A DNA stretch of 64,000 bases from the NCBI GenBank assembly GCA_963930655.1, contig OZ005608.1, forward strand, positions 13,330,001-13,394,000, read 5' to 3'. The stretch is from Myrica gale. Its lineage: Eukaryota > Streptophyta > Magnoliopsida > Fagales > Myricaceae. The translations under genes were made by a program, and so were the position numbers. Below the pieces are notes generated by a model. The model saw only the letters and a list, made by a program, of their open reading frames with translations, did no database searches and was not told the origin of the DNA. Shown piece after piece: positions 46,957 to 58,850 of the stretch; positions within the stretch are counted from its first letter, which is position 1; each line of letters starts with the position of its first letter.

Positions 46957-48956
46957 TAGGGCTGTATGGGTCGAATCAGGTCAGTTCTGTTGTAAAATAT
47001 TTTCAAAATATTAATATATTTTTTATTTTTTATTTTTATATAATTGTGAATGTATTAATGGATAGAGTATTAACTGGAGGGTGATGAAATGTGAGTATTT
47101 CTTAATGATGTTTTAAATAGATGTAATCCAACGGTCAGATTTAAGGAAAGTGGCTATGTAACGCTCCTTGAAGCATTTTTCTTTGTTTAGTTTTTTAATC
47201 TACTGCAAATCTCATCGATCTCCATTTAAGATACTCCAACAAGTTCTTGGGTGAGTCTATGAAGTATCATGCCTTGTTTCTCAGACCAACTCAAAAACCC
47301 AACCTGATTGCGATGGATGATTGAAACCGCCTGAACCCAACTTTCATCGGTCGGGTCAGGTTCCTTTTATATACATATATTTTTAACTTCCCTAATAATT
47401 TCTATCTATAGTGACGGACTTTTTTTTTTTACTTTGGACTTCCCTTTTCAGTAAATTTCTTCCTTAATGTTGGGTTTCACTTGTTTTTTGCTTTGGGAAA
47501 ACATGGCACCATGGACAATAAGTAATATTAATAAGAGTTGACCGACAAGGACATTATCAACCCAGTTACCCATGAGATACAACATGGCCACAAGCCCACA
47601 AGTACATCTAGCATAGGATAAGTATGACAGTCATCCACAGGACTACAATTGGAAACTTCATTGTATGTTGAGAATAAAAGTTATTTTCAACTGTTTTTAT
47701 TTGAGGCTCTTCATTCATGTTTGAAAGAGAATATCTCCATGTGGCATGACTTATAAAAGATTAGCAATTATTGAATTTTTGTTGAAGTAGAGCTATATAC
47801 TCTTCCTATACTCTTAAAAGGCAGTCTTTATAGAAGTAACTAGTAACTAAGAGTGTGTTCAAAATTGGATAAAACCACCATGTAATGAAGAATGTAACTG
47901 CAACCGGGAAAAGAACTACACTGCAGTTTCAGAATCAAGCATAACATTAGTCTTGGAGATAAAATATTGGTAAGTAATAAGAGCATCAAGGGCACAAATT
48001 GAGCTCATTACCATCCAGTCATAAACTTCTTTGAGACCTAACTCTAACAAACAAAACAGCAAGCCTAAAAAAGTGAATGGGAGAAGAAATCAGAAGTGAA
48101 AACATGGCATAATCCCCCGTTCCAATTAGAAAAAAAAATCCAAGCATGACTATGTAAATTCAAACATTTTCTTGACAAACAGTGCCAATAGGTTTAAGCA
48201 AGATTAAATATTACAGCTAGAGAAAGCATACCCTTACTGCGAATGAAGTGTAAGTCAACTTAGTTTGACCTTAGCTTCATAGAATTCCCACTCCACACCT
48301 ACGACTCTGCCAAACCCAGATCCGACGAAGCTCCGTGAAGCTCTAAAAGCTACTTTATTCGAATCAAATGCAACCCAGCACTTAAAAAACACACAACGAA
48401 GTGTGCGTCCTAGAGCCAATCAAAGAGCACTTTAAATCAAATAAAGGATCACAAAAAACACTATTATCAATTTGTTCTCCTTCTCACCCTCTCCCTTTCT
48501 CAGAGTATGAATCTCCCTCGTCTTCCTTTCTAGAAGTGGGATACTTAGAGATCCCTTATCATCCACAGTGAATCTTCCTTAAGTTGGAGCCAGATTTCAG
48601 AGAGGATTAGTTTACAATGAGACAATTCAATGTTTTATAAGAAATCAAGATTAGAGAGATAAAAACTCAACAACCGGGTTGCCGCCTGGGAGGCGAAGGA
48701 GGAAGACAGCGACGATGGCAACTGGCATCTGGCAAGCAGCTCCTCGCTCGAAGACTGTCATGTTGAAGCTCGAAGAATTGAAGGAGGCAATGAGTGAGGC
48801 ACGACCAAACGAGAAGAAGGAGAAGGAACTGAAGGAGGCAATGAGTGAAACCGGAGGTTTGGGCCTCAACCCCACAGAATATAGGCAGGTTCCAGTATAT
48901 AGACCGACACATTTCGGTCAGTTTTGGGCTAGTCGGGCCCATCATGTACAACCCTA
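46957..48956. mobile_element. Possible non-autonomous hAT-like element
   Basis: The left end TAGGGCTGTATGGG and the right end (reverse complement) TAGGGTTGTACATG are imperfect inverted repeats. Flanking 8-mers (CTGACAAG and CTAATTCG) do not match, so the pairing of ends is unproven. Inside, a short open frame near 48679-48960 has no known domain. Confidence 0.25.
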
Positions 48957-49479
48957 CTAATTCGCACTCATTTATGTTTTACAAGCATTTAAAAAAAAGA
49001 TATTAAAAAAAACCTTTTTACCCTCGCATACTCGCACTTTGCACCTTATATTATCAATTTAATGACATTTCACCCCAGAGCTACCACTCATTTACAAATT
49101 ACATCCTTCGGATTTTCATCATTTTACACGGAAAAAGCGTGCACATGACATAATCATTCAAAAATTGAGAGCAAAGCACATACAAATTCAAGAAAATCAT
49201 TGATTACCCCGAAAAACCCCCAAAACGCATAAAAAAATACCTAAACGGCATACCCGACAGCCTAAGAGACAATGTGACTACATTAACACCTTACAAACAT
49301 CAACTTTTAACCCTCGACCAAAACGCCACTTCAACCCTTTCAAAACCACAAATCCTTCACTTCACTCACAATGAATGGCCTTGACAATCTCTATTAGGCA
49401 TTCCTTAAAGCTTCAAAATTAGGCTCCCCTTGTCTCTCTTTTAAAATGCATGTTTTTGGGATTTTTGGGTCCCCTATAT
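48957..49479. other. No feature seen
   Basis: AC-rich, gene-free stretch with no recognisable motif. Confidence 0.5.
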
Positions 49480-49746
49480 TTTTTCAGATTCTCAACACTG
49501 CGTTCGAACAAAAGCACGCCAAAATAAAAATGTTAAAATTTTTCGCTCACTCCATTGTGTTCGAACGCAAATTTCGTTCAGTTTGAAAGAAAAAACAACG
49601 ACGACATATCACAACTATGTTTTGTTCAAACGTTTAAACATTAAGAAATACTAGAAAATGACGTCTCGTAAATACGTTGCTTTCAAACGCGTATAAATTA
49701 ATTGTTCGAACTGTAATGTCGTGTGTGAAATGTTGCTATCTGAAAT
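49480..49746 (+). mobile_element. CACTA-type 3' end with TTCGAAC words
   Basis: GCGTTCGAAC, GTTCGAACGC, TTCAAACG and GTTCGAAC words, ending CTGAAATAGTG at about 49746. They resemble the words at 23160-23600 of the larger CACTA relic. No transposase lies beside it, so it is a deleted or non-autonomous copy. Confidence 0.4.
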
Positions 49747-49949
49747 AGTGTAATCGTTCAATTGATGATAAAAGTGTTGTTTAAACGGTTACCCTAATCA
49801 AATATGGATTAATATCGAACAGTGATAATAATGCTCGCCCGATGAGCCGTGAACTCAGTGGTGTCATTCCTCGACTATGAACAAATGGAGATATCAGGTA
49901 CTGCTTTCCCCCTGATAATATCTAAAATACCTTGTTCGTAGGCATTAAA

Positions 49950-50614
49950 TCTACTTCCTCAACAGTTGGGTAGCTTTTTGTAGCCACTCAATATCCAAAA
50001 AAGTGGCAAGGAAGTCGGGCAAAACCGTCACTGACATTCCAAAGACCAGAACCACCCACTTCAAGTTAGTCGTCTTTAGGGAGCCATGGCACTCAGGCTC
50101 TCCAGAGCAACTGTGAGTGTAAGTGCATAATATTTTCAAAGTCTGTCAGGTGCTGGTATGGACTCTCAGAGTCCATCCCATGGAATTGAGGTACTATTGA
50201 CATCATGACGTGCTTAATTGAAAAATTAGAAGCATCATCAGGTAAAGCAATGCATGATGGTGTTGTGGTGCGAGTGGGCTGCAAGTAATCCCTTAATGTT
50301 CTAGGTGCTTGTTCAGCCATATCTTCAACAACAACAGAATTTTCCAAATCAATGTTTAAATCAATGCTATTAGTATCCAACTCAACACTTGACACACTAT
50401 CACTATACACACTATCAGTAGAATTCACTCTATATAGTCTATGTGTATCATCTCTTTCCCACTTCATCAAACATGAGTGCCTAAGAGAGTAATATCAAGT
50501 GTATGTGTGTATAAAGTGTCAGTGTATAAAATAAAGAACCATCAACTAATAATGTAAAAAGGAAATAAAAATAATAATGTCAATTGGACTTACCGTTCCC
50601 CAGCAACGGCGCCA
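49950..50614 (-). mobile_element. Athila/Tat-type Ty3/gypsy fragment: primer-binding site and start of gag
   Basis: On the minus strand a tRNA-Asp-type primer-binding site TGGCGCCGTTGCTGGGGA (50597-50614) is followed 130 bases on by gag (50470-50093). The gag has APRTLRDYLQPTRTTTPSCI, a MMSIVPQFHGMDSESPY stretch and a TDFEN piece. Sequence then fades. Only the start of the element is present; it is a broken fossil. The LTR expected beyond 50614 is cut within about 80 bases by a LINE piece. Confidence 0.75.
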
Positions 50615-50699
50615 AAAACTTGACTCACCAAAAATGGTTAGTGAACTACTCCCAAGCGTAGGAGGTTGTCAAGTAATACTAGGGAAGTCCTAGGTTGTC

Positions 50700-51420
50700 A
50701 AGTATCCACAAGAACCCTTACCCGAATGAATTTAGAAGCCATATCCGCTTTTTGGATCGAAAATCAACTTCCAGCACTTTGCCCAACTTACTAGCCGCTA
50801 ATGTTGCATCCTCACGAGTTGAACATTCCAGTGCCAAACCATGTACTTGCACCCAAATAGGAGTATTCACCAGATCAATCTCTTCAACCGAATCACCACT
50901 CTCCCATCCCTTAAGAACCAACAAACAACCTTTAACATTCCACGAGCTTTGAGATAAGATACGATCACGAAAATGTGGAGAAGGAAATCCAAAAATGAAC
51001 CGAGAACCCTCCATCTCCTCAATCTCCAGCCGTGGAACAAAATGCCAAGAACGAAAAATGGCAGCACGTACCCCTATCTTATTCAAAGGACGATCCGAAA
51101 CCAATCGTCCAACAAGCGTACAGGAAGCACTCTCAAAAACTTCCTGGTCAAACGAAGACTCCATATAGTAGAAGAACCAGATCTTAATAAAGAAAAGAAC
51201 AATCGCAGAAAATAAAAGAGAATCTGAGATTCAGACGAAACAAAGACAAGAGGAAGACGACAAGGAAAGAAAGGTAAACTAGGGAAAATGAAATAAGATG
51301 CAGGTAACATAGGGATGACCAAAGGCATACGATGGTGGAAGTGGGGTCATGGTATTTCATGGGTACTGAAAAGGGAAGGTGGAAGAAGGGATAGAGAGAA
51401 TCATCTCTCATAAGGCTCTA
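50700..51420 (-). mobile_element. LINE 5' fragment with ORF1 DUF4283-type domain
   Basis: A pyrimidine-rich 5'UTR (about 51420-51165) leads to ATG at 51164 and 148 codons: LVGRLVSDRPLNKIGVRAAI, SRFIFGFPSPHFRDRILSQS, NTPIWVQVHGL and SKLGKVLEVDF. These are landmarks of the N-terminal domain of plant LINE-type ORF1 proteins. The frame is open throughout. It stops abruptly near 50715, so only the 5' tip of the element is present, the reverse of the usual 5'-truncated LINE. Confidence 0.75.
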
Positions 51421-51649
51421 CAAACGAGAGCGGCTTATTGTGTTGTATTGCTTATTGTTATTTTATATTAGAAACTTATTACTTTTTAGATTACTTGTAG
51501 ATACTCTTGTGTTTGTTGTAAAATATTATTAATCAATGATAAAGTATATTTTCTTTTATTATCCTTATTCTTTAAGTTTTTACATCCAATTAATTATGAT
51601 TATTAAAATAAATTTGTATTACCGATTAAAAAAAGCATGTATAGGAAAA
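51421..51649. other. AT-rich spacer
   Basis: No gene or repeat is recognised. Confidence 0.5.
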
Positions 51650-52061
51650 TATAGGAAAAAATTAGTGGTGTTTTAAAAATATCGCAACATACAAAAAAAT
51701 AAAAATAAAAAATTGAGTTGACTTATAGCAACATTTTTTAAAAACGCTGCTATAAGTAGGGAAAATGCTAGCAGTTTTAAAAACACCACTAAAAAATGAT
51801 GTTGTAAATCAAGAGAAATGCCATCGGTTTTTACAAACGCTGCTAAAAAACGCTGTTGTAAGCTAGGGAATTACCAGGGGTTTGAAAATGCTGCTAAATG
51901 ACCGCTGTTAAAAGGTATGAAATCACCAGCGTTTATGAAAAACGTTGTTGAAGGCATTCCCGAAGGAGAAAAGACAGCGGTCTGAAGTAAAATTTTAGCG
52001 GCGTTTTTTGGACTTATGCCAGCAATTTTCCGACCATTGTTATATTTTTTTTTTTGTAGTG
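51650..52061 (+). mobile_element. Non-autonomous CACTA-like 3' end with GCTGCTAAA repeats
   Basis: About six degenerate units of 55-60 bases are built on ACGCTGCTATAA / CGCTGTTRTAAG words. The terminus is TTTTTTTGTAGTG (TAGTG at 52057-52061) followed by TAG. TAGTG ends and subterminal repeats are CACTA hallmarks. The matching CACTA end was not found upstream. Confidence 0.55.
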
Positions 52062-53602
52062 TAGTTAGACGACACAAGGGTGGAGATATAAGAAACGAGA
52101 GATGACAAAGAAAGAGATTTGTATGAATTTGCAACAAAGTAGGTTGAACTAAAGACCACGCTACGTGTGCACAGCGAGGAGGAACAAGGCGTGGAGCAAG
52201 AACAAGCGCATGGAGGAGGAAGTTTCAAAGGAGGTGGACAAACACATGCAAGCAAATACGGGAAAAAAAAAGATTAACCAGAGTATTAAACGCTTAATAT
52301 TGGGTCATATGGGACGTTCTGGACTTCGATTGAAAATTAGTACGTATTTATTGTTTCTTGGGATATCATATAATATTTGATATTTTGTCTCATATTTTGG
52401 TGACGAAAAAATTCAGCACAAAAAGTCAACTTTCTTGTAGTGACATCTGGGTTGCACAAGTAGTGAGAGATCAAGAAGTACTTCTTGGAGATTAGTATAT
52501 TATCCAGCGAACTGATCGAAGTTTTTAATTCCAAGCTAAACTTTCACCTTTTTCTTTTTCGTGAACAATAAATTTATGTTACTAAAAAAATATTGTAAGC
52601 CGCGTAACCATAACGTATCATGCTGAGTGTGTGTCACTCGATCTAGTACAAATTTGATTGAATTGGTATTTCGTGGAATTTTAGTAGTGTCATCTCACAT
52701 GTTATTAGTTAGTTGCCTATCAAATAAAACCGTAAATCTAAGAAAAAAATTAAACACGGAATTAGGTAATATGAGATTCTAACAATAAAAAAATGTAATT
52801 TTAAAAGAAAAACTCATTCTTGTGAGCGAAAAAATTATGAAGCTAATTAAACTATACACTTTACCACTTAGAGAGAAAAAATAAAGTAAATACTTTAACC
52901 AGAAAAACTTAGGCTTAATTATCGCTACAGTCAATGTGATATTAAGTTTAGCATATCAGTCCATGACATACAACTTTAAACGGCTAGTCCTGTAATATTA
53001 GCTTTAATAAATCAATATTTATGATATAACTTTGAAAGAGTCAGTTCCTATACTCTATTTTTTATACATATGAGTCATCTCGTATAGCAAAAATTAGCCA
53101 ACTAACGAAAGATTAAGATGGGATCGAGGTCGAGTTGTTTGTTATCAGAGTTGGATGACCTCTGAATCTCATTTCTATTAGTGGGCTAACGCTTGGTAGA
53201 TGGAATAAACTATATGTCTAAAAAATGACATACAATGACCACTACTATCAAAGTTACCCCAAGGATGGATTGATTCAAAATCAATAGCCAATATGGAACT
53301 ATATAGATCTGTATCAATAATTAAACTAAAAAAAAACATATTTCTAAACATGGTATCGAGAAAAAAAATATTTCTAAACAAAGTACTTTTGCCCAAGGGA
53401 TGGAAGCTGTGAAGTCCAATATTGTGCATAAGGATGTCAATGTTAGTAAGTACAACTTTAGTAGCGGTACCCTGCCATTCAAATCCAATGAAACCTATAT
53501 AAAGAATTGTAAGAATTTTTGGGCGGCACTAACCCATTAGCCTTGTAGTAAGGGCGACGTTTGGAACGGTGTTATTAAGTTTCTATAATTTATACCAAAA
53601 AA
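52062..53602. other. No gene recognised
   Basis: AT-rich sequence without convincing frames, repeats or RNA signatures. Confidence 0.5.
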
Positions 53603-53626
53603 ATATATATATATATATATATATAT
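53603..53626. repeat. (AT)n microsatellite
   Basis: About 12 AT units. Shorter AT runs occur near 54080 and 54420. Confidence 0.9.
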
Positions 53627-53856
53627 GAAAAACTTTATTGTCGTCAAAAACCATACAAAATGAAAGAGTCCCAATCAATCGCATCTTTGAATCTTGTTTA
53701 GCAACCTCTGATCTTTCCTCGTTTCTCCGAGCTCGGCCGCTCACTCTTTCTTCTTCCCCTTCGTTTCTCCCCCCTCTCTTTCTCTGTCTTGCGAGTGTGT
53801 ATCGCTTATTCCTCGAGAACTTGGTAAGAAACGAAGGACTGGGGATCTCTACATAT

Positions 53857-53989
53857 GGCAATGCAAACATCCATGGGATCTCATGTCGATGCCGGAGGAG
53901 CGGCAGCAGATCAACAAGCCGGTGACTCAACAATTGCAGCAGATCCGCCATCGTCACAGACCAGTGCATTTGTAGCTACAGCGAACAAT
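53857..53989 (+). CDS. Possible first coding exon of a host gene
   Basis: A pyrimidine-rich 5'UTR-like stretch (53640-53800) precedes ATGGCAATG at 53857. The frame reads MAMQTSMGSHVDAGGAAADQ, then QAGDSTIAADPPSSQTSAF, and reaches a possible donor AATT|GTGAGG at 53990. Low-complexity Ala/Ser N-termini of this kind are common for nuclear proteins. No following exon was found before the transporter gene, so it may be a truncated or captured gene piece. Weak. Confidence 0.3.
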
Positions 53990-55894
53990 TGTGAGGTGGA
54001 TGATCACGCGGTTGGATCGTAGTTCAAGCTTTCCGTTGGGGGGAATAAAATAAGTGGGTCAAATCTTTAGTCGCCAACTGTTAGGCATATATATATATAT
54101 ATTTCTTTGCGCTGGGCCAAATTCTTATCCTATGCGTGGGCCAAAATTAGAAGAGAAGAATAATTGAAAATTGATTGGAATGAGCACCCGTTCTGATCAC
54201 AAGAAGCAACCTTGAGCCTATAGCCATACTTGAATGGTGGGTGATATGGGCATAGGCCATTAGCCATTAGGGGTAGCTTTTGATGCTCAATTTAGACGCA
54301 AAATGGCAGGAATTTGCCTGAATTGTCTTGAGCGCTGTGGCGAGAAACTCAAGCCAGCAATTCTTTATCTGGGTTGTCTTTTCCCTTTTTGTGACTGGTG
54401 TTCTCAGGCCTTGAAGCTATATATATATATATATAGTTGGCCACTAGGAAAAGGATTATAACAAATGGATGTTCGAGTCACACCCATTTGAGACCCGCCT
54501 GGATCCTACCCTTGTGATCTTTCTTGTCTTCGTGGTTCGGTAGCGATCGCAATCGAGGGAGTTGATACGAATTGGAGCCAGATTTCCAGGTAGTGGAATT
54601 CCAGTGTGATATTCCACTGGGGATTGTGCGAGAAATAATCCTCTAAACAGGCCTATTGTTTCAACCGATCGGGACATTTTCAGGAAAACTCGGTGGGCAA
54701 TTTATTGTTTGTGGATAACGACCACTTTTGCGGGCTGTGCTATATAGAGTGAGTCCAAGTACAGGTAGATTTCACAGAATTAGCACAGACCTATCTTTAC
54801 TATTAAGGCTCTCACTTAAACTATTTCTTATATTCACCCAGAAGAATCCTATGGACAATTTATCATTAATAGATAACTCATTAGGAATGGTGGTACTTGC
54901 ATGCATGTTTTGTTTATACTGAAAAATCATGTTCTGCTATAAATTGGCGGTTCCTTCCTTTTCGTCGGTTGTAGATTCCGACGAGAGAACCAAAATTTAT
55001 GTTAGAAGAATCTTCTCAATTATATCGGAAGATCTTCAAATATATTTTTGGTGGAGATTAATCTTTTAATATGCCCCTTTGCTTGTGTAGCAAAAGAATG
55101 AAAATAATTTTAAGTTGGGTTGGACTATTGAAGAGATTTAATTAACCATGTCAAATGTTTGAAAAGCCACTATTTGACCAAATATTTCAAGTTGCTTCGA
55201 AGTTTGAAAAATCGTTTCAATCAAGCTGTCTTCGTTCTTGTGCTTCATTTTCCAATAAACTTTTAATTATAATATTTTATTTATTTATTTCGTACATCAA
55301 GAATAATCTTGTCCACGGTATCAATCATGCTCGATTTTTTAAAATAATAATTATTATCTAATTTAAAATATTAATGATAATAATAATAATAATAATAATA
55401 GAACAAAAATTTTGTATCAGTATCTCATACAACATTATGTAACAAAAAATTGACACTTGACAAAGTATGTATCAGATGATAGCAAGTGAGCAACCCTATG
55501 TTATTAAAATAGTTATATATTTAGGATGGATTTGTGTTGTGAAATTTTTTTGTTGTTAAAATTTTAGGTATTGAGTTTAGTGAAAAAGTGAAGAGAGAGA
55601 TAATTTTTTATATTTTTTTGTAGTGAAAAGTTATGATTTGATGAGAGAGAGAGATTATATTATAGTATTTTATCGTGAAAGTGTATAAAATTTTGTGAAA
55701 TTTTACATTGTAAACTGACCCTTAAGTTTATCTTATTTTTTTAAGATAAATACATTTACATTTTTTAATTAACAAAAATTTTATAAATTGCATCATTAAT
55801 TATTGTTTTTATTAAAATATATCTATCAATTTTTTTATCAATTTAAACGTAAAGTATATCGGTTTATTGCCATCCGTCCTTTTCCCTTAAAAGT
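53990..55894. other. No gene recognised
   Basis: The stretch 54456-54700 is less AT-rich and has a 73-codon minus frame without known motifs; it could be a transposon piece. (AAT)n lies at 55375-55400. The rest is AT-rich intergenic sequence upstream of the transporter. Confidence 0.5.
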
Positions 55895-55902
55895 TATATA
55901 TT
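55895..55902 (+). promoter_or_regulatory. Candidate TATA box of the transporter gene
   Basis: TATATATT lies in a suitable position before a CT-rich leader (about 55970-56300). The transcription start has not been determined. Confidence 0.35.
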
Positions 55903-56306
55903 ATTTTCTACCATGTTTCAACTGAGCCTATTTGTTAGGAAAAAAAAAAGAAATAACAAAACAACTCCGTGCCTTGGTTGGGGGCATCTCAGAATCTGGT
56001 GTTGTTGACCATCTGTTGCTCCTCCACTCGACCTCTCCGAGTGGAAGCCGAGCTGTAGCAATATGATCTGAGCTTCGAGTTCTAGGTTTGATTCTGTTAT
56101 GGTGGAGGTTATCTACTCATCCCTAGAAGGAATCTCATTTTTTATTGCATGGTTTGTCCGGTTTCCCCGTCTCTTTTTTTCTCTCTCCTCAAACTTGCCC
56201 TTTTCTTCTTTTTCCCTTACTTTACCCTTTTGATTGAATAAAATTCTTTGCCTTTGCCAAGTTTTAATTGTTCGTCAGTTTCAAGTTTCTTCTCCGTTCG
56301 CTATTG

Positions 56307-56613
56307 GTAGGTTTGTATGATTGTGTCTCCTTTGCTGTATTCTTATGGGAAATTTGTGAATGAACCATCTATATTCCGATGCTTTTAATTTTCTTCGGAC
56401 CTCCGTATTCATCAAGTACTATCGATTATCCCTTTTCAACGGTTATAGTAACAAGTAATCGCCTGGAATCCATGTGGGTTATTTCACATTGCTAGGGTAT
56501 GCATTACGTTGACGATTGATTGATATCCTTGTGCATAAATTTATCAATTTATTGTTCTCTTGTGTAATTAGGCATAGTCTTGGAGATTTAAATATTTTAC
56601 TTTTCATTTATAG
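56307..56613 (+). other. Probable 5'UTR intron of the transporter gene
   Basis: Donor ATTG|GTAGGT at 56307 and acceptor TTCATTTATAG at 56613 bound a 307-base T-rich intron, which leaves the whole coding frame in one exon. A 5'UTR intron is common in this plant transporter family (recalled, not checked). Confidence 0.5.
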
Positions 56614-56678
56614 TGTTGTCAACAAAGTTTTCTTTCGAGGAAAAACCCTGTATTTATTTTGTTGACAAATCGTATCGA

Positions 56679-58142
56679 ATGCAGAAGTTGATGAGCGCGG
56701 CAAATAGGCAATCTTCTGTTACAATGGGAGGGTATAATGGTGATGAATATGTGCCGGTTGGTGAAGCACCTCTTCCTAGAGTAGATAACTTTAAAAGAGT
56801 TTCACTTCTGCCCCTTGTCTTCCTCATCTTCTATGAGGTTTCTGGTGGGCCGTTCGGGGTCGAGGATGCTGTTGGTGCTGCTGGTCCTCTTCTAGCCCTT
56901 CTCGGGTTCTTGGTCTTCCCGTTCATATGGAGTGTCCCTGAAGCATTGATAACTGCCGAGATGGGTACCATGTTCCCTGAGAATAGTGGTTATGTAGTTT
57001 GGGTTTCGGCTGCTTTGGGTCCTTATTGGGGATTTCAGCAAGGTTGGATGAAATGGCTAAGTGGCGTTATTGATAATGCTCTATACCCGGTTCTGTTTCT
57101 TGACTATTTGAAGTCTGCAATCCCAGCTTTAGGTGGTGGTTTTCCGAGAGTCCTAGCAGTGTTAGCATTGACTGTGGTTCTCACCTACATGAACTATAGG
57201 GGTTTAACCATTGTGGGATGGGTTGCCGTTCTGCTAGGGGTTTTTTCACTCCTTCCGTTCGTGGTTATGGGATTTGTGGCAATTCCAAAATTGGAGCCTT
57301 CCAGATGGTTAGAGGTAAATCTACACAATGTGGACTGGAATTTGTATTTGAACACTCTGTTTTGGAATCTAAATTATTGGGACTCAATAAGCACACTTGC
57401 TGGCGAGGTGGACAACCCAAAGAGAACTCTACCAAAGGCTCTGCTTTATGCGTTGATATTGGTGGTTCTTGGGTATTTTTTCCCCCTTTTAATCGGTATT
57501 GGAGCTGTTTCTGTCGACCGTGAGTTGTGGACTGATGGATATTTCTCTGATATTGCTAAAATTATTGGTGGAGTTTGGTTGAGATGGTGGGTCCAAGGAG
57601 CTGCAGCAATGTCAAATATGGGGATGTTTGTAGCTGAGATGAGCAGTGACTCTTTCCAACTTCTGGGGATGGCAGAACGAGGGATGCTGCCTGCGTTCTT
57701 TGGCAAGAGGTCTCGATATGGAACTCCTCTGATAGGGATTTTATTCTCAGCTTCTGGTGTGCTCTTACTATCTTGGCTGAGCTTCCAAGAGATTGTAGCT
57801 GCAGAGAATTTCTTGTACTGTTTTGGAATGATATTGGAGTTTATAGCGTTCATAAGGTTACGAATAAAACACCCAACTGCAACTCGGCCTTATAAGATTC
57901 CAGTGGGAACAGTTGGAGCCATTCTTATGTGTATTCCTCCAACCGCATTGATTTGTGCTGTATTGGCTCTTTCAACCCTAAAAGTGTTTCTTATAAGTAT
58001 AGTTGCCGTGGTGATTGGGCTTGTGATGCAGCCCTGTCTCAAGTATGTGGAGAGAGAGAGAGAGATCAAGTTTTCCACTAGTTCGGACCTCCCCGATCTT
58101 CATGGTAATAATCAGAACAGTGATGTTTCCTTGATTGATTAA
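56679..58142 (+). CDS. Polyamine/amino-acid transporter, plant LAT (PUT) family
   Basis: An intact 487-residue protein from ATG 56679; ATG 56691 (MSAANRQ) is a possible alternative. The open frame extends up to 56613, but only through a GTG, which is not a plant start. Residues 1-38 are a hydrophilic N-terminus, then about 12 membrane segments. The first bears [16 protein letters not shown] (about 55-70), the APC-superfamily substrate-binding signature. [20 protein letters not shown] follows (about 87-106), then FWNLNYWDS and [15 protein letters not shown] hydrophilic tail of about 40 residues follows the last segment. Length matches the family (near 490). Relatives in Arabidopsis and rice import polyamines and paraquat at plasma or internal membranes by proton coupling. 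Substrate is inferred from family only. Confidence 0.93.
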   Translation: MQKLMSAANRQSSVTMGGYNGDEYVPVGEAPLPRVDNFKRVSLLPLVFLIFYEVSGGPFGVEDAVGAAGPLLALLGFLVFPFIWSVPEALITAEMGTMFPENSGYVVWVSAALGPYWGFQQGWMKWLSGVIDNALYPVLFLDYLKSAIPALGGGFPRVLAVLALTVVLTYMNYRGLTIVGWVAVLLGVFSLLPFVVMGFVAIPKLEPSRWLEVNLHNVDWNLYLNTLFWNLNYWDSISTLAGEVDNPKRTLPKALLYALILVVLGYFFPLLIGIGAVSVDRELWTDGYFSDIAKIIGGVWLRWWVQGAAAMSNMGMFVAEMSSDSFQLLGMAERGMLPAFFGKRSRYGTPLIGILFSASGVLLLSWLSFQEIVAAENFLYCFGMILEFIAFIRLRIKHPTATRPYKIPVGTVGAILMCIPPTALICAVLALSTLKVFLISIVAVVIGLVMQPCLKYVEREREIKFSTSSDLPDLHGNNQNSDVSLID

Positions 58143-58850
58143 CACATTCTAAGATGAATATATGCGGAACATATTATGCTCGGTGCTAAGCTGTCGAGAA
58201 GAAGTCCTTATGCCACAATGATCAAGCTGGCAGAGTATGGATGCGAACAATAATTGCAAAGGTAGCATTCTGCCATAATGATCAAGCTGGCGTTGAATCA
58301 AGAATGCAAAGGTAGCATCCTGCCTAATTTAATCATTTTCCTTGTTTCAATGCTTAGCAACATGAGGTACTAGTTGTTTATCATCTTTACTTTTAGACTG
58401 ATGATAGATGAGAGTGATGGTTAAAAGTTTAGGCATTCGAGAATGTATAAGGGAAAAGTAAGTTTGTTTCAGTTAGTTTTTTATATGTTTCCTATGATCA
58501 ATTCCCAACTTTCATTACTGGCACAATCTTCCAATGAAGGACTGCACAATAGTTGGAATTATAGATAGGGCAAAAGTAGATGAGATTGCACAATAGTGCT
58601 CTATTTGGTATGTCTTGTGCGGAATAAGAAATCGCGTGTATCTTCATAAATTTTGCAGTAAATATGGAAAACTCAGTTTAATAAACTTTAGTGTCACATT
58701 TTTTCTGACGCGGTGTTTGGAGGATCACATGCATGTCAACAATAAGTTCCAAAATGTTCGATTGAAAGGAAAAAAGTTCCCTCTTAGTCTCTGTCCAACT
58801 TGAAGCAAACCGCTACAGACATTGTCAATGTTGTCCTCAATGGCAATGGC
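58143..58850 (+). other. 3'UTR/downstream region of the transporter
   Basis: Contains the short duplication at 58211-58320 and otherwise nothing recognised. No polyadenylation site is certain. Confidence 0.4.
58211..58320 (+). repeat. Two-copy tandem repeat in the transporter 3' region
   Basis: TGCCACAATGATCAAGCTGG (58211) and TGCCATAATGATCAAGCTGG (58271) each lead to a TGCAAAGGTAGCAT end. Units are 60 and 50 bases. Confidence 0.85.

Noticed and set aside
46957-48956. Full hAT element
   Set aside because: End repeats are imperfect and flanking 8-mers do not match; kept only as a weak candidate.
56613-56678. N-terminal extension of the transporter
   Set aside because: It would need a GTG start right at a likely intron acceptor, which is not a plant start.
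57218-57853. Alternative frames inside the transporter
   Set aside because: They overlap an intact, fully recognisable 487-residue protein.
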